From: Saprospiraceae bacterium
Lineage (GTDB): Bacteria > Bacteroidota > Bacteroidia > Chitinophagales > Saprospiraceae
Direction: 5' to 3'
Assembly: GCA_020629715.1 (NCBI GenBank)
Contig: JAHDCU010000007.1
Coordinates: 186,001-250,000, forward strand
Length of the DNA stretch: 64,000 nucleotides
Below are positions 8,889-16,639 of this stretch, one piece after another. Positions within the stretch are counted from its first letter, which is position 1. Each line of letters opens with the position of its first letter. Under the pieces are notes generated by a model. It was not told where the DNA came from. It saw nothing but the letters and a program-made list of their open reading frames with translations, and did no database searches. The position numbers were made by a program, and so were the translations under genes.

Positions 8889-9231
8889 TAAAGTAAAAGC
8901 CAATTTATTATCTATCATTGAAGCTGCTGATAAAATAAAGTCATTTATCACCGATCTATGGGATGCGGATGCGCTTTATAAAGATCAAAAAACACTAGAT
9001 GCTGTGCTCATGAATTTTATCGTAATCGGCGAATCTGTAAATCGATTACCAAAAGAATTTACTTCCTCAAATGAACATATCCCCTGGGTTTCTATTCGAA
9101 ACTTTAGAAATATAATCGCTCATAATTATTTCGGAATAGACGTAGAGGAGGTTTGGCAGATCATTCACAATGATTTGATACCCTTGAGAAAACAAATACA
9201 GGTATTAATCGATTCAGATAAAGCTACTTAA
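8881..9231 (+). CDS. hepT: HepT-like HEPN ribonuclease toxin (DUF86)
   Basis: This is a 116-residue all-helical HEPN protein of the DUF86 family. The catalytic signature RX4HXY is complete: R76, H81 and Y83 in SIRNFRNIIAHNYFGID. R and H form the RNase site and Tyr is the residue that MntA AMPylates in the studied pair. The helix before it (MNFIVIGESVNRLPKEF) is also typical. It overlaps mntA by 8 bases and pabB starts 4 bases after its stop, so the toxin-antitoxin pair is wedged directly in front of a folate gene. Activity is predicted from the motif only. Confidence 0.85.
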   Translation: MSSKVKANLLSIIEAADKIKSFITDLWDADALYKDQKTLDAVLMNFIVIGESVNRLPKEFTSSNEHIPWVSIRNFRNIIAHNYFGIDVEEVWQIIHNDLIPLRKQIQVLIDSDKAT

Positions 9232-9235
9232 TAGA

Positions 9236-10243
9236 TTGAAAGCATTTATAGATACGGCAAACACCCTTTATCAAAAAAGCATTCCCTTTTTATTTATCGT
9301 CGATTTCGAATGTCAGAAACCGATCATTATTCCCGTCTCTGAAATAGATGATGATATTGAGTTTGTGACTCCCCTACTCTCAAAAAGATCTGATAGTAAA
9401 CCTCAAAAAAAAGAGAAAGATCACTTCTTCGAAAAATTTCCAATTGATCAAAATACTTACGAAAACCAGTTTGACATCGTAATGCATCATCTTCAGAGAG
9501 GAGATAGTTTTTTGACTAATCTCACTTGTAAGACCCCAGTATTGACAAATGCTACTCTTTCGAATATTTTATCTAACTCTAACGCTCCTTATAGCTTAAA
9601 ATATAAAGATGAATTTGTGGTGTTTTCGCCGGAGTCATTCATCAAAATCCAAGAAAATAAAATCTATACTTTCCCAATGAAAGGTACCATTGATGCTGAT
9701 ATTGAAGGTGCTGCAGATATATTACGACATGACCCTAAAGAGTCAGCAGAGCATGCTACAGTCGTCGATTTACTTCGAAATGACTTGAGTATAGTCGCAC
9801 GTAAAGTCAAAGTGGATCGCTACAAGTATATGGATCTTATAAAAACTACTCGGGGGCCTTTATTGCAGATGAGTTCGCAGATATCAGGAACAATCAAAAA
9901 AGAATATCAGGACCGCTTTGGCGATTTATTAGCAGCGCTTTTACCTGCAGGAAGTATCTGTGGTGCTCCAAAAAGGAAAACAGTAGAAATCATAGGAGCT
10001 GCTGAAGGAGAAAACCGAGGTTATTATACTGGAGTATTTGGAATATTTGATGGGACATCAGTGGACAGTGCGGTAATGATTCGGTACATAGAGCAAGATG
10101 GGGATCAGAAATATTATAGATCAGGAGGTGGCATCACTTTTCAAAGTGATATGACCTCGGAGTATCAGGAGATGATAGAGAAAGTATACTTGCCTCAACC
10201 CATGATAAAGTCCAGCCAAAAGTCTAACCGAATTACTGGATAA
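9236..10243 (+). CDS. pabB: Aminodeoxychorismate synthase component I
   Basis: This 335-residue chorismate-binding enzyme converts chorismate plus ammonia, delivered by a PabA-type glutaminase, to 4-amino-4-deoxychorismate for folate synthesis. The C-terminal chorismate-binding core is clear: GDSFLTNLTCKTPV, FSPESFIKI, FPMKGTIDA, VVDLLRNDLSIVARKV, then LPAGSICGAPKRKTVEII and YYTGVFGIFDG. It lacks the long N-terminal domain of TrpE, as usual for Bacteroidota PabB. The start chosen is TTG, 4 bases after hepT, because no ATG precedes conserved sequence. pabC follows with no gap. No pabA is in the window. Confidence 0.85.
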   Translation: MKAFIDTANTLYQKSIPFLFIVDFECQKPIIIPVSEIDDDIEFVTPLLSKRSDSKPQKKEKDHFFEKFPIDQNTYENQFDIVMHHLQRGDSFLTNLTCKTPVLTNATLSNILSNSNAPYSLKYKDEFVVFSPESFIKIQENKIYTFPMKGTIDADIEGAADILRHDPKESAEHATVVDLLRNDLSIVARKVKVDRYKYMDLIKTTRGPLLQMSSQISGTIKKEYQDRFGDLLAALLPAGSICGAPKRKTVEIIGAAEGENRGYYTGVFGIFDGTSVDSAVMIRYIEQDGDQKYYRSGGGITFQSDMTSEYQEMIEKVYLPQPMIKSSQKSNRITG

Positions 10244-10837
10244 ATGCTTTTTGTAGAATCTATAAAGTTGTTAGATGGAACGTTTTACCGTCTAGACTAT
10301 CATCAAAAAAGAGTGGATGATACCATGAAAAAGTATCATCCTGGTCATAAGATTACCAACTTAGTAGATATCATTTCTATTGGAAATGATCAGAAAGAGG
10401 GTTTATATAAAGTCAGAATTGTATATGGTCCACATATAGAGTCCGTGGTAATCTCTCCATATCAAACCAGAGAAATCAAATCTATAAAAGTGGTCCACGA
10501 TGATGGGATTTCTTATTCATCCAAGTTTCTTAGAAGGGAAAGTCTTAGCTATCATTATAACCAGAAAGGAGATTTTAATGAGATACTATTCTCAAAGAAT
10601 GATCTACTCACGGATGCATATTACTACAATGTAGCATTGTGTAAAAAAGAACAATGGTATACGCCTAAGACACCTTTGCTTCATGGTGTTATGCGGGCAG
10701 ATCTTCTTGATCAAGGTATTCTGCAAGAACAAGACATCTCAGCGAAACACCTAGATGAGTATGATAAGATATGTCTGATCAATGCTCTTACAGAGTTTGG
10801 GGATATTGTTTTGGATATTGATTCGATAAGTCATTAG
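10244..10837 (+). CDS. pabC: Aminotransferase class IV, probable aminodeoxychorismate lyase
   Basis: This is a 197-residue PLP-dependent class IV aminotransferase-fold protein. It is shorter than E. coli PabC (about 270) but typical of the compact Bacteroidota form fused or adjacent to pabB. Visible features are the N-terminal FVESIKLLDGTFYRLDYHQKR, the Lys before FLRRESLSYHYNQ that is likely to hold PLP, and the DAYYYNVALCKKEQWYTPKTPLLHG segment. It would release pyruvate from aminodeoxychorismate to give p-aminobenzoate. The ATG follows the pabB stop directly, strong evidence for co-translation. Substrate is inferred from context. Confidence 0.75.
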   Translation: MLFVESIKLLDGTFYRLDYHQKRVDDTMKKYHPGHKITNLVDIISIGNDQKEGLYKVRIVYGPHIESVVISPYQTREIKSIKVVHDDGISYSSKFLRRESLSYHYNQKGDFNEILFSKNDLLTDAYYYNVALCKKEQWYTPKTPLLHGVMRADLLDQGILQEQDISAKHLDEYDKICLINALTEFGDIVLDIDSISH

Positions 10838-10856
10838 TCTTAATTCTAAGATTGTT

Positions 10857-10864
10857 TAATTTTG
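10857..10864 (+). promoter_or_regulatory. Bacteroidota -7 box immediately before mtaB
   Basis: TAATTTTG matches TAnnTTTG exactly. It ends 7 bases before the mtaB ATG at 10872, so a transcript from it would have a leader of only a few bases. No convincing -33 TTG is present at the expected distance. This mirrors the arrangement at 5225-5232. Confidence 0.4.
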
Positions 10865-10871
10865 CTTTCCT

Positions 10872-12203
10872 ATGGCAACACCACGTACGGTCGCATTTCA
10901 TACTTTGGGCTGCAAGCTCAATTTTTCGGAAACATCCTCTATCAGAAGGCAGTTCGAAGATGCGGGATATGGAGTACTTAAGTTTGATGAAGGAGCGGAT
11001 ATGTATGTTATCAATACCTGCTCTGTTACTGACTTCGCCGATCGCAAGTGTCGGTACGAAGTACGTAGAGCATTGAAACATAATCCTGATGCCAAAGTCA
11101 TCGTCATTGGGTGTTATGCGCAGCTTAAGCCTAGGGAGATTGCTGATATTGAAGGAGTAGATTTGGTGCTCGGCGCATCTGAGAAGTTTGAAATCCTCAA
11201 ATACGTGGATGGATTATCAGGAGCCGAAGAAAAAGGCATGGTTGTAGCAGGCGATGTCAATCAAGCCAATACCTTTATAGATTCTTATTCTTTTGGTGAT
11301 CGTACCCGATCATTTCTCAAAGTGCAAGATGGCTGTAACTATAAATGTTCTTTTTGTACCATCCCACAAGCTAGAGGAGCAAGTCGATCAGATACAGTTG
11401 AAAACGTAATCAAAAATGCTCGTGCTATTGCTGCGAAAGGAATCAAAGAAATAGTCCTTACAGGTGTAAATCTTGGCGATTTTGGTAATGGTACGGAAGT
11501 CATAGAAGGCACAAAGCCAAGGAAGGAAGCCCTCTTCGCTGATCTGATCAAGGAACTGGACAATGTAGAAGGTATCGAGCGCTATCGCATATCTTCTATA
11601 GAGCCAAACCTACTTACTGAAGAAATCATTGAGTTTGTGGCTCAGAGTAAGAGATTTGTACCACATTTTCATGTTCCTCTACAATCTGGGTCGGATAAAA
11701 TATTGAAACTGATGCGGCGACGTTATAAGTCAGAGTTATATAGGTCACGAGTAAAAGCCATTAAAAAACATATACCTCATTGCTGCATCGGGGTTGATGT
11801 TATCGTAGGCTTCCCTGGTGAATCGGATGATGATTTTCTAGATACTTATAACTTCTTGAAGGATCTAGATATTAGCTATCTGCACGTCTTTACTTATTCT
11901 GAACGAGCGAATACTCCAGCTGCAGAAATGCAAAATGTAGTGCCAGTAGCAATAAGAAGAGAACGTAATGAAATGCTGCGAATATTATCTGAAAAAAAGA
12001 AGCGAGCATTTTATGAGCAGTTTTTAGGTCAAACCAAAAAGGTGCTTTTGGAAAAGACGAAAAATGATAATTTTCTAACAGGATTTACTAGTAATTATAT
12101 CAAAATAAGAATCTCATCTAAAGCTCTATACGTCAATAATATAGCTGAAGTAAAACTTCAAACAATTAATGAAAAAGGAAATGTAGATGTTGTCCTAATC
12201 TAA
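10872..12203 (+). CDS. mtaB: tRNA t6A37 methylthiotransferase MtaB
   Basis: This 443-residue radical-SAM methylthiotransferase converts N6-threonylcarbamoyladenosine at position 37 of certain tRNAs to its 2-methylthio form. The N-terminal UPF0004 domain carries the first cluster cysteines (HTLGCKLNFSE, VINTCSVTDFADRKCR, VIGCYAQ). The radical SAM domain has CNYKCSFC with C155, C159 and C162, and the C-terminal TRAM domain spans about 375-443. HTLGCKLN and CCIGVDVIVGFPGE favour MtaB over MiaB or RimO. Start is the ATG closest to the conserved N-terminus. It ends back to back with the next gene, which is convergent. Confidence 0.92.
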   Translation: MATPRTVAFHTLGCKLNFSETSSIRRQFEDAGYGVLKFDEGADMYVINTCSVTDFADRKCRYEVRRALKHNPDAKVIVIGCYAQLKPREIADIEGVDLVLGASEKFEILKYVDGLSGAEEKGMVVAGDVNQANTFIDSYSFGDRTRSFLKVQDGCNYKCSFCTIPQARGASRSDTVENVIKNARAIAAKGIKEIVLTGVNLGDFGNGTEVIEGTKPRKEALFADLIKELDNVEGIERYRISSIEPNLLTEEIIEFVAQSKRFVPHFHVPLQSGSDKILKLMRRRYKSELYRSRVKAIKKHIPHCCIGVDVIVGFPGESDDDFLDTYNFLKDLDISYLHVFTYSERANTPAAEMQNVVPVAIRRERNEMLRILSEKKKRAFYEQFLGQTKKVLLEKTKNDNFLTGFTSNYIKIRISSKALYVNNIAEVKLQTINEKGNVDVVLI

Positions 12204-12782
12204 CTAGAAAAATACTCCAGCAGACAATGTAATATAATCCACCTTAGAATCAGGAATCTCTCTATAGGTGTTGATAAATCCCTTTTGATATTCAATATCC
12301 AAAGTAATAAATTTAAGATCTATCCCCAAACCTACTACTGCTCCAAGCGAACTGTCATTAAGTTGATTATAAGGTGCATTATTTACTATTGCCTCTGAGT
12401 CAAAATCATTTACATAATCTAATGAACCCAAAATCTTCAATCTTAACCTGTTATTATTGATTGTAGCTAAATAAAAGCCGAGACCCCACCTTCCTTTGAT
12501 TAAAGATAGATTGGCATCATTGCTAAAGAAATTTGGTGAACTTTGAGAAAGCAAACTTATACGATGGTATTGAACTCCTCCGGTAAAGAACATTTTTGTA
12601 TCAGCAAACATTCTAACGTCTACTCCCAAAAAATATCCATAATGCGCTTGACCCGACTGCGTAATTTCAGATTCACCATTAGTAGATACTGATATACCTG
12701 CATGAGGTGTTATCCCAGATTGGCTCCACATCATGGAAGTACCTAAAAGCAGAAGTGTCGAAAATAAAATTTTATTGATCAT
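12204..12782 (-). CDS. Outer-membrane beta-barrel protein, uncharacterised
   Basis: This 192-residue protein has a signal peptide (1-20, ending MMWSQ). The rest is built of alternating amphipathic strands (FLGVDVRMFADTKMFFTGGVQYHRI, RWGLGFYLATINNNRLRLKILGSLDYV, GAVVGLGIDLKFITLDIEYQKGF) with an aromatic C-terminal residue (GVFF). This is the profile of a small PorT/OMP_b-brl-like eight-stranded barrel. I cannot assign a partner or ligand. The stop lies directly next to the mtaB stop on the opposite strand. Confidence 0.6.
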   Translation of the reverse strand: MINKILFSTLLLLGTSMMWSQSGITPHAGISVSTNGESEITQSGQAHYGYFLGVDVRMFADTKMFFTGGVQYHRISLLSQSSPNFFSNDANLSLIKGRWGLGFYLATINNNRLRLKILGSLDYVNDFDSEAIVNNAPYNQLNDSSLGAVVGLGIDLKFITLDIEYQKGFINTYREIPDSKVDYITLSAGVFF

Positions 12783-12919
12783 CCTATAAGGTTAGTTCTA
12801 TATATAGACTAAGGAGCAAAGAGTAAGCCACACTTTAATTTAAAAATGTTAAACTTTCATGTGATACTTGGCTTCCATAATTAGCTTACTTTTACAATTA
12901 CATCAAACGCTTATCCAAC

Positions 12920-14098
12920 ATGTATCCAGATCTCTCCTATTTCTTTCATGATATGTTTGGTACTCCAGTCGATAATTTCTTTTCAATATTTAAAACTTTC
13001 GGATTATTATTAGCACTTGCTTTTTTTGCAAGTGGATATATTTTATACCTCGAGTTTGTAAGAAAAGAGAAAGAGGGTATTCTTAAGCCTCTGAAAAAAG
13101 TAGTTACTATCAATGAAAAAGATTTCTATCAAGCGATATTTGGGAATGCACTAGTCGGCTTCTTTATAGGATGGAAAATTCCAGCAATCATAAATTCATT
13201 CAGCGTTTTCAAAAGTGATCCGGCAAGTATTATATTTTCTAGCGCTGGGAACCTTGCAACTGGAATATTGGCCGGAATTATTGTTGGAGCATATGGATAT
13301 TTCACAGGTAAAAAAGGGTTTGAAGCGAGATATGGTACACATGAGATAAATATCTACCCTAGACAAAAAATATCTGATATTGTAGTAATAGCGGCTATCT
13401 CAGGAGTAGCAGGAGCACGTTTGTTTTCAGTACTTGAAAATCTAGATGCATTTTTTCAAGATCCTTTCGGTACTATTTTCAGCGGAAGTGGATTGACTGT
13501 ATATGGAGGACTGCTAGTAGCTACCTTTACGGTGCTCTACTTTGTTAAAAAATGGGGAATGCCCATTCTACATGTCATGGATGCCGCTGCACCATCTATT
13601 ATCATTGGGATGTTAGTGGGTAGACTTGGGTGCCAATTTTCAGGAGATGGAGACTGGGGTATCGTCAATACTGCACCCAAACCCGACTGGTTTATCTTTC
13701 CTGATTGGGCATGGTCATATAGCTATCCTCATAATGTTAATAAAGCCGGGGTTTTAATGGAAGACTGTATAGGATTACATTGTACCGAATTAGTACCCGG
13801 TGTATTTCCAACACCTATATATGAGGTATTGATGATGACCATCATATTTATTATCCTTTGGAATTTGCGCAAAAAAATTAACGCTCCAGGAGTTCTATTT
13901 TTCATCTGGATGATTCTCAGTGGTATCATGCGCTTTTTCATAGAATTTATAAGAGTCAATGATCGTTATGAGTTTTTAGGGTTCAATGGCTCACAAGCTC
14001 ATTGGATCTCTATAGGATTTATGATCGTAGGTATATCCAGTATCGCTATTCTATGGAAAAAGTATCAAAAAGAACTAGCCCTTCAAGGCAAGAAATAG
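12920..14098 (+). CDS. lgt: Prolipoprotein diacylglyceryl transferase
   Basis: This is a 392-residue polytopic inner-membrane enzyme that transfers diacylglyceryl from phosphatidylglycerol to the lipobox Cys of prolipoproteins. It is longer than E. coli Lgt (291) because of extra N-terminal helices, as seen in other Bacteroidota. The Lgt signature reads GMLVGRLGCQFSGDGDWG with the essential Arg. The second conserved Arg lies in RFFIEFIRVND. Where the classic HGGL motif is expected there is VYGGLL, so His is replaced by Tyr. It supports the many lipoproteins in this window. Its 3' end overlaps the convergent glycosyltransferase by 24 bases. Confidence 0.88.
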   Translation: MYPDLSYFFHDMFGTPVDNFFSIFKTFGLLLALAFFASGYILYLEFVRKEKEGILKPLKKVVTINEKDFYQAIFGNALVGFFIGWKIPAIINSFSVFKSDPASIIFSSAGNLATGILAGIIVGAYGYFTGKKGFEARYGTHEINIYPRQKISDIVVIAAISGVAGARLFSVLENLDAFFQDPFGTIFSGSGLTVYGGLLVATFTVLYFVKKWGMPILHVMDAAAPSIIIGMLVGRLGCQFSGDGDWGIVNTAPKPDWFIFPDWAWSYSYPHNVNKAGVLMEDCIGLHCTELVPGVFPTPIYEVLMMTIIFIILWNLRKKINAPGVLFFIWMILSGIMRFFIEFIRVNDRYEFLGFNGSQAHWISIGFMIVGISSIAILWKKYQKELALQGKK

Positions 14099-15196
14099 CT
14101 GCTCGTGTATAATTTCCGCTGTTCGTTGCCATGAAAATTTTTCTCTTTGAACTCTAGCTTTTTTGATCAAACCTTCTCTTATATCAGGATCCAAGATATA
14201 ACGCATAGAAGAGGCTATTTCTTCCGCATTGTACGGGCTCGTAAGCAATGCCGCATCTCCAGCTACTTCTGGCATAGAGCTTACATTAGAGCATATCACT
14301 GGTACATCACAGTGCATGGCCTCCAATATAGGAATACCAAAGCCCTCAAAAAGAGATACGTAGATTAGTGCAAACGCAGAAGCCACATATTCATGGACCT
14401 CAGGAGCATAGCCTTTTTTCCAAATGATATCCTTACGATACTTTGATCTCGTAAGCTCTCGCTCAAATTCTTGATTTTTCCAAGCATCTCTACCGATGAT
14501 CAATAACTTGAAATCACTATCTGTGATATCCTTAAACCTATTGAAAGCTCGTACTATACTTAAGACATTTTTACGTGGATGTACCGCTCCAACATATATA
14601 AAATATGGCTTACCTTCAGATATCTCAGCTCTAATCTGTTCTTGTCTTTTTTGAGATAATGGTTTAAATTTTTCAGGGGCACTATTATGTCCTACCACCA
14701 CTTTAGTAGGATCTAACTTATATTGAGCGATGATATCTTTTCTTGTAGCCTCACTTACAGTGACTATTCGCTTTGCCTTTTTATGAAATCTTGGAAAATA
14801 TTTACGGTAATACTTGAGCACTCTTCGAGGTAAATGCTCTGGATAATGTGCATAAGCTATATCGTGACTTACTAGTACCGTAGGTACCAGAGTTTTCAAG
14901 CTTAAATAATTGTCTGGTGATAAAAATACATCGATATCATACTTTTTAAGCACTCTAGGTAAAGCATACTCAAACCATACATACCATAATATGGGATCTC
15001 TTGTAGGAGGAGCTATAACGATGGGAGTTACATTATCACTATAAATAAAACTATCATCAAAAGGTCTGTCAAAAATAAAATAAAAGTGATCTTCAGGATG
15101 TGCCTCCACCATGCACTGTAGAGTCTCATGAATATATCTACAAATCCCTTCCATACGAGATTTTAACAGTAGCCTAGTATTTACCGCGATATTCAT
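14075..15196 (-). CDS. Glycosyltransferase family 4
   Basis: This is a 373-residue GT-B fold enzyme of CAZy family GT4. The C-terminal nucleotide-sugar-binding half is clear: YFIYVGAVHPRKN (donor-domain start), FKLLIIGRDAW, then ASAFALIYVSLFEGFGIPILEAM with the E-x7-E motif (EGFGIPILE). The N-terminal acceptor half includes HDIAYAHYPEHLP. GT4 members of this type add mannose-like or related sugars to surface glycans. It is a single gene, about 1 kb from QTMAN and 17 kb from the main polysaccharide locus, so its pathway is uncertain. Confidence 0.85.
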   Translation of the reverse strand: MNIAVNTRLLLKSRMEGICRYIHETLQCMVEAHPEDHFYFIFDRPFDDSFIYSDNVTPIVIAPPTRDPILWYVWFEYALPRVLKKYDIDVFLSPDNYLSLKTLVPTVLVSHDIAYAHYPEHLPRRVLKYYRKYFPRFHKKAKRIVTVSEATRKDIIAQYKLDPTKVVVGHNSAPEKFKPLSQKRQEQIRAEISEGKPYFIYVGAVHPRKNVLSIVRAFNRFKDITDSDFKLLIIGRDAWKNQEFERELTRSKYRKDIIWKKGYAPEVHEYVASAFALIYVSLFEGFGIPILEAMHCDVPVICSNVSSMPEVAGDAALLTSPYNAEEIASSMRYILDPDIREGLIKKARVQREKFSWQRTAEIIHEQLFLALKG

Positions 15197-15405
15197 GAGT
15201 CAAAAGTTTACGCTACCATGATGCAACTGGTAACATCTGAGCTCAAAAATACTAATTATGTCATGAATGATATGACATTTATCTCCTGCACAGCAAAAGT
15301 TAAATTTGTAAGATATACGTCATTTCAACATTCATAAGTGTGACTTATAGATCCTGTTTAGTCTTAAGGGTACTAATTGCATAAACACCCTTTATTTATA
15401 GGTTG

Positions 15406-15427
15406 AGGCGGAACGAAAGTTCTGCCT
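15406..15427 (+). terminator. Hairpin with GAAA tetraloop; terminator or small-RNA 3' end
   Basis: A 9-bp stem (one G-T pair) encloses a GAAA (GNRA) loop: AGGCGGAAC, GAAA, GTTCTGCCT. It is followed on the plus strand by TTACTGTTTTT. No annotated plus-strand gene ends nearby, so either it terminates an unannotated short transcript from the 240-base gap 15197-15436 or it acts on the minus strand below the QTMAN gene, which stops at 15437. In the minus direction there is no T-tract. Confidence 0.45.
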
Positions 15428-15436
15428 TTACTGTTT

Positions 15437-16537
15437 TTACATCTTTTTAGTTTCGAAAAATGTATCATATATCTTGATCATATTTTTCCAATCATAGCCC
15501 TTCAATTGTTCTTTTTGATCAAAAATTTTGTTGAATACAGGTGCTCGCAATATATTCTCTAACATCTTTAGATATTCATCATCTTTATCGTAGTACTGTG
15601 CTATATCTTCAAATAAATCTGGATAAGACATACGTCTTGGTAAGAATAAATATGCTCCGCAATACGCTGCTTCCATGACAGATATGCCAAAAAAATCATG
15701 ATAGCTAGTTACTGGTAATATAGTAGCTTGATGCAGTAGTTGTGTATATTGATAACGATCGTCCACGTATCCCCAATGGTCTATATGTTCCCTAAGTAGT
15801 TGTTTTGCTAGCGTAAATATTTTTGGCGATCTGCTATATTCTTTACCTAATACTATTAGACGAAAAGAAATATTTTCTTCACTCAGTGCCATAAGTGTCT
15901 CAAAGAATAATTTTGGATTTTTATCCTCTTCCCATCGGTGATTCCAGAGTATCACATGCTCATTACTGCTTTTACTACTAATTGATGGATCTAGATCCAA
16001 TGCCGATAAATTAAGTCCCAATGGCAAAATATGACTCTTCTGCCGAATATCATCGATCATAAAACTACACTGATGATCAGGTAAAGCCTCCAGATACCGG
16101 AAACCTAAATTCAAAAAACTATCCCTATTATATCTTGAATTAAATATCACCCGATCAGCAAGATGAGCTGAGCAAATATTGATCCATGCATAATGAAGAT
16201 CTCTTTTTAGCTTAACATCCTGATCATTTGATGACCAGGGATATGCCAATTGATTCTCATGGAAATATATCCAGATTGGTGTATTATTGATCCTATTACT
16301 AACTCTAGCCTTAAACTGGGCAAGATCTATCATATCAGTCACCAGTATAAGGTCATAGATCTTTCCTGCTACTAAAAACTTTTGAGCAAGAGTAACTGCT
16401 GCACCATGCATTCTCCATTTCCAATATCTACCAGGTAGTGAATATCGATCTATGGTATGAGAAGAATGACTAATCATACCATCGAGCCACTGTCGATGAC
16501 TACCAGAATAAAAGGGTTCGATTACAGCTATTTTCAC
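15437..16537 (-). CDS. QTMAN-like tRNA-queuosine mannosyltransferase (DUF3524 + GT-B)
   Basis: This 366-residue protein has an N-terminal DUF3524 domain and a GT4-like C-terminal half. It closely follows, from memory, human GTDC1, identified as QTMAN, which mannosylates queuosine-34 of tRNA-Asp. Matching blocks are EPFYSGSHRQW (residues 7-17), the LPGRYWKWRM segment (34-43), YFHENQLAYPW (91-101) and IFNSRYNRDSFL. The C-terminal GT part has NHRWEEDKNPKLFFETL and GISVMEAAYCGAYLFLP with its E-x-x-Y variation. Bacterial function is inferred from homology. It is preceded by a short AT-rich gap and is not part of a polysaccharide operon. Confidence 0.75.
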   Translation of the reverse strand: MKIAVIEPFYSGSHRQWLDGMISHSSHTIDRYSLPGRYWKWRMHGAAVTLAQKFLVAGKIYDLILVTDMIDLAQFKARVSNRINNTPIWIYFHENQLAYPWSSNDQDVKLKRDLHYAWINICSAHLADRVIFNSRYNRDSFLNLGFRYLEALPDHQCSFMIDDIRQKSHILPLGLNLSALDLDPSISSKSSNEHVILWNHRWEEDKNPKLFFETLMALSEENISFRLIVLGKEYSRSPKIFTLAKQLLREHIDHWGYVDDRYQYTQLLHQATILPVTSYHDFFGISVMEAAYCGAYLFLPRRMSYPDLFEDIAQYYDKDDEYLKMLENILRAPVFNKIFDQKEQLKGYDWKNMIKIYDTFFETKKM

Positions 16538-16639
16538 TGCTTAAATGTAAATGATTATGACTTTATACACCTTATACCGTCTAAGATATAGGAATTCCAA
16601 CTAAATTGCGATTTGGATATTTACAATATAAAAACTGAT

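Noticed and set aside
15406-15427. SRP RNA or tRNA fragment in the 15197-15436 gap
   Set aside because: The conserved 4.5S core and any cloverleaf are missing; only the hairpin is left as evidence.
15437-16537. Ordinary GT4 surface-glycan transferase
   Set aside because: The DUF3524 N-terminus with SGSHRQW and FHENQLAYPW marks the QTMAN/GTDC1 family.
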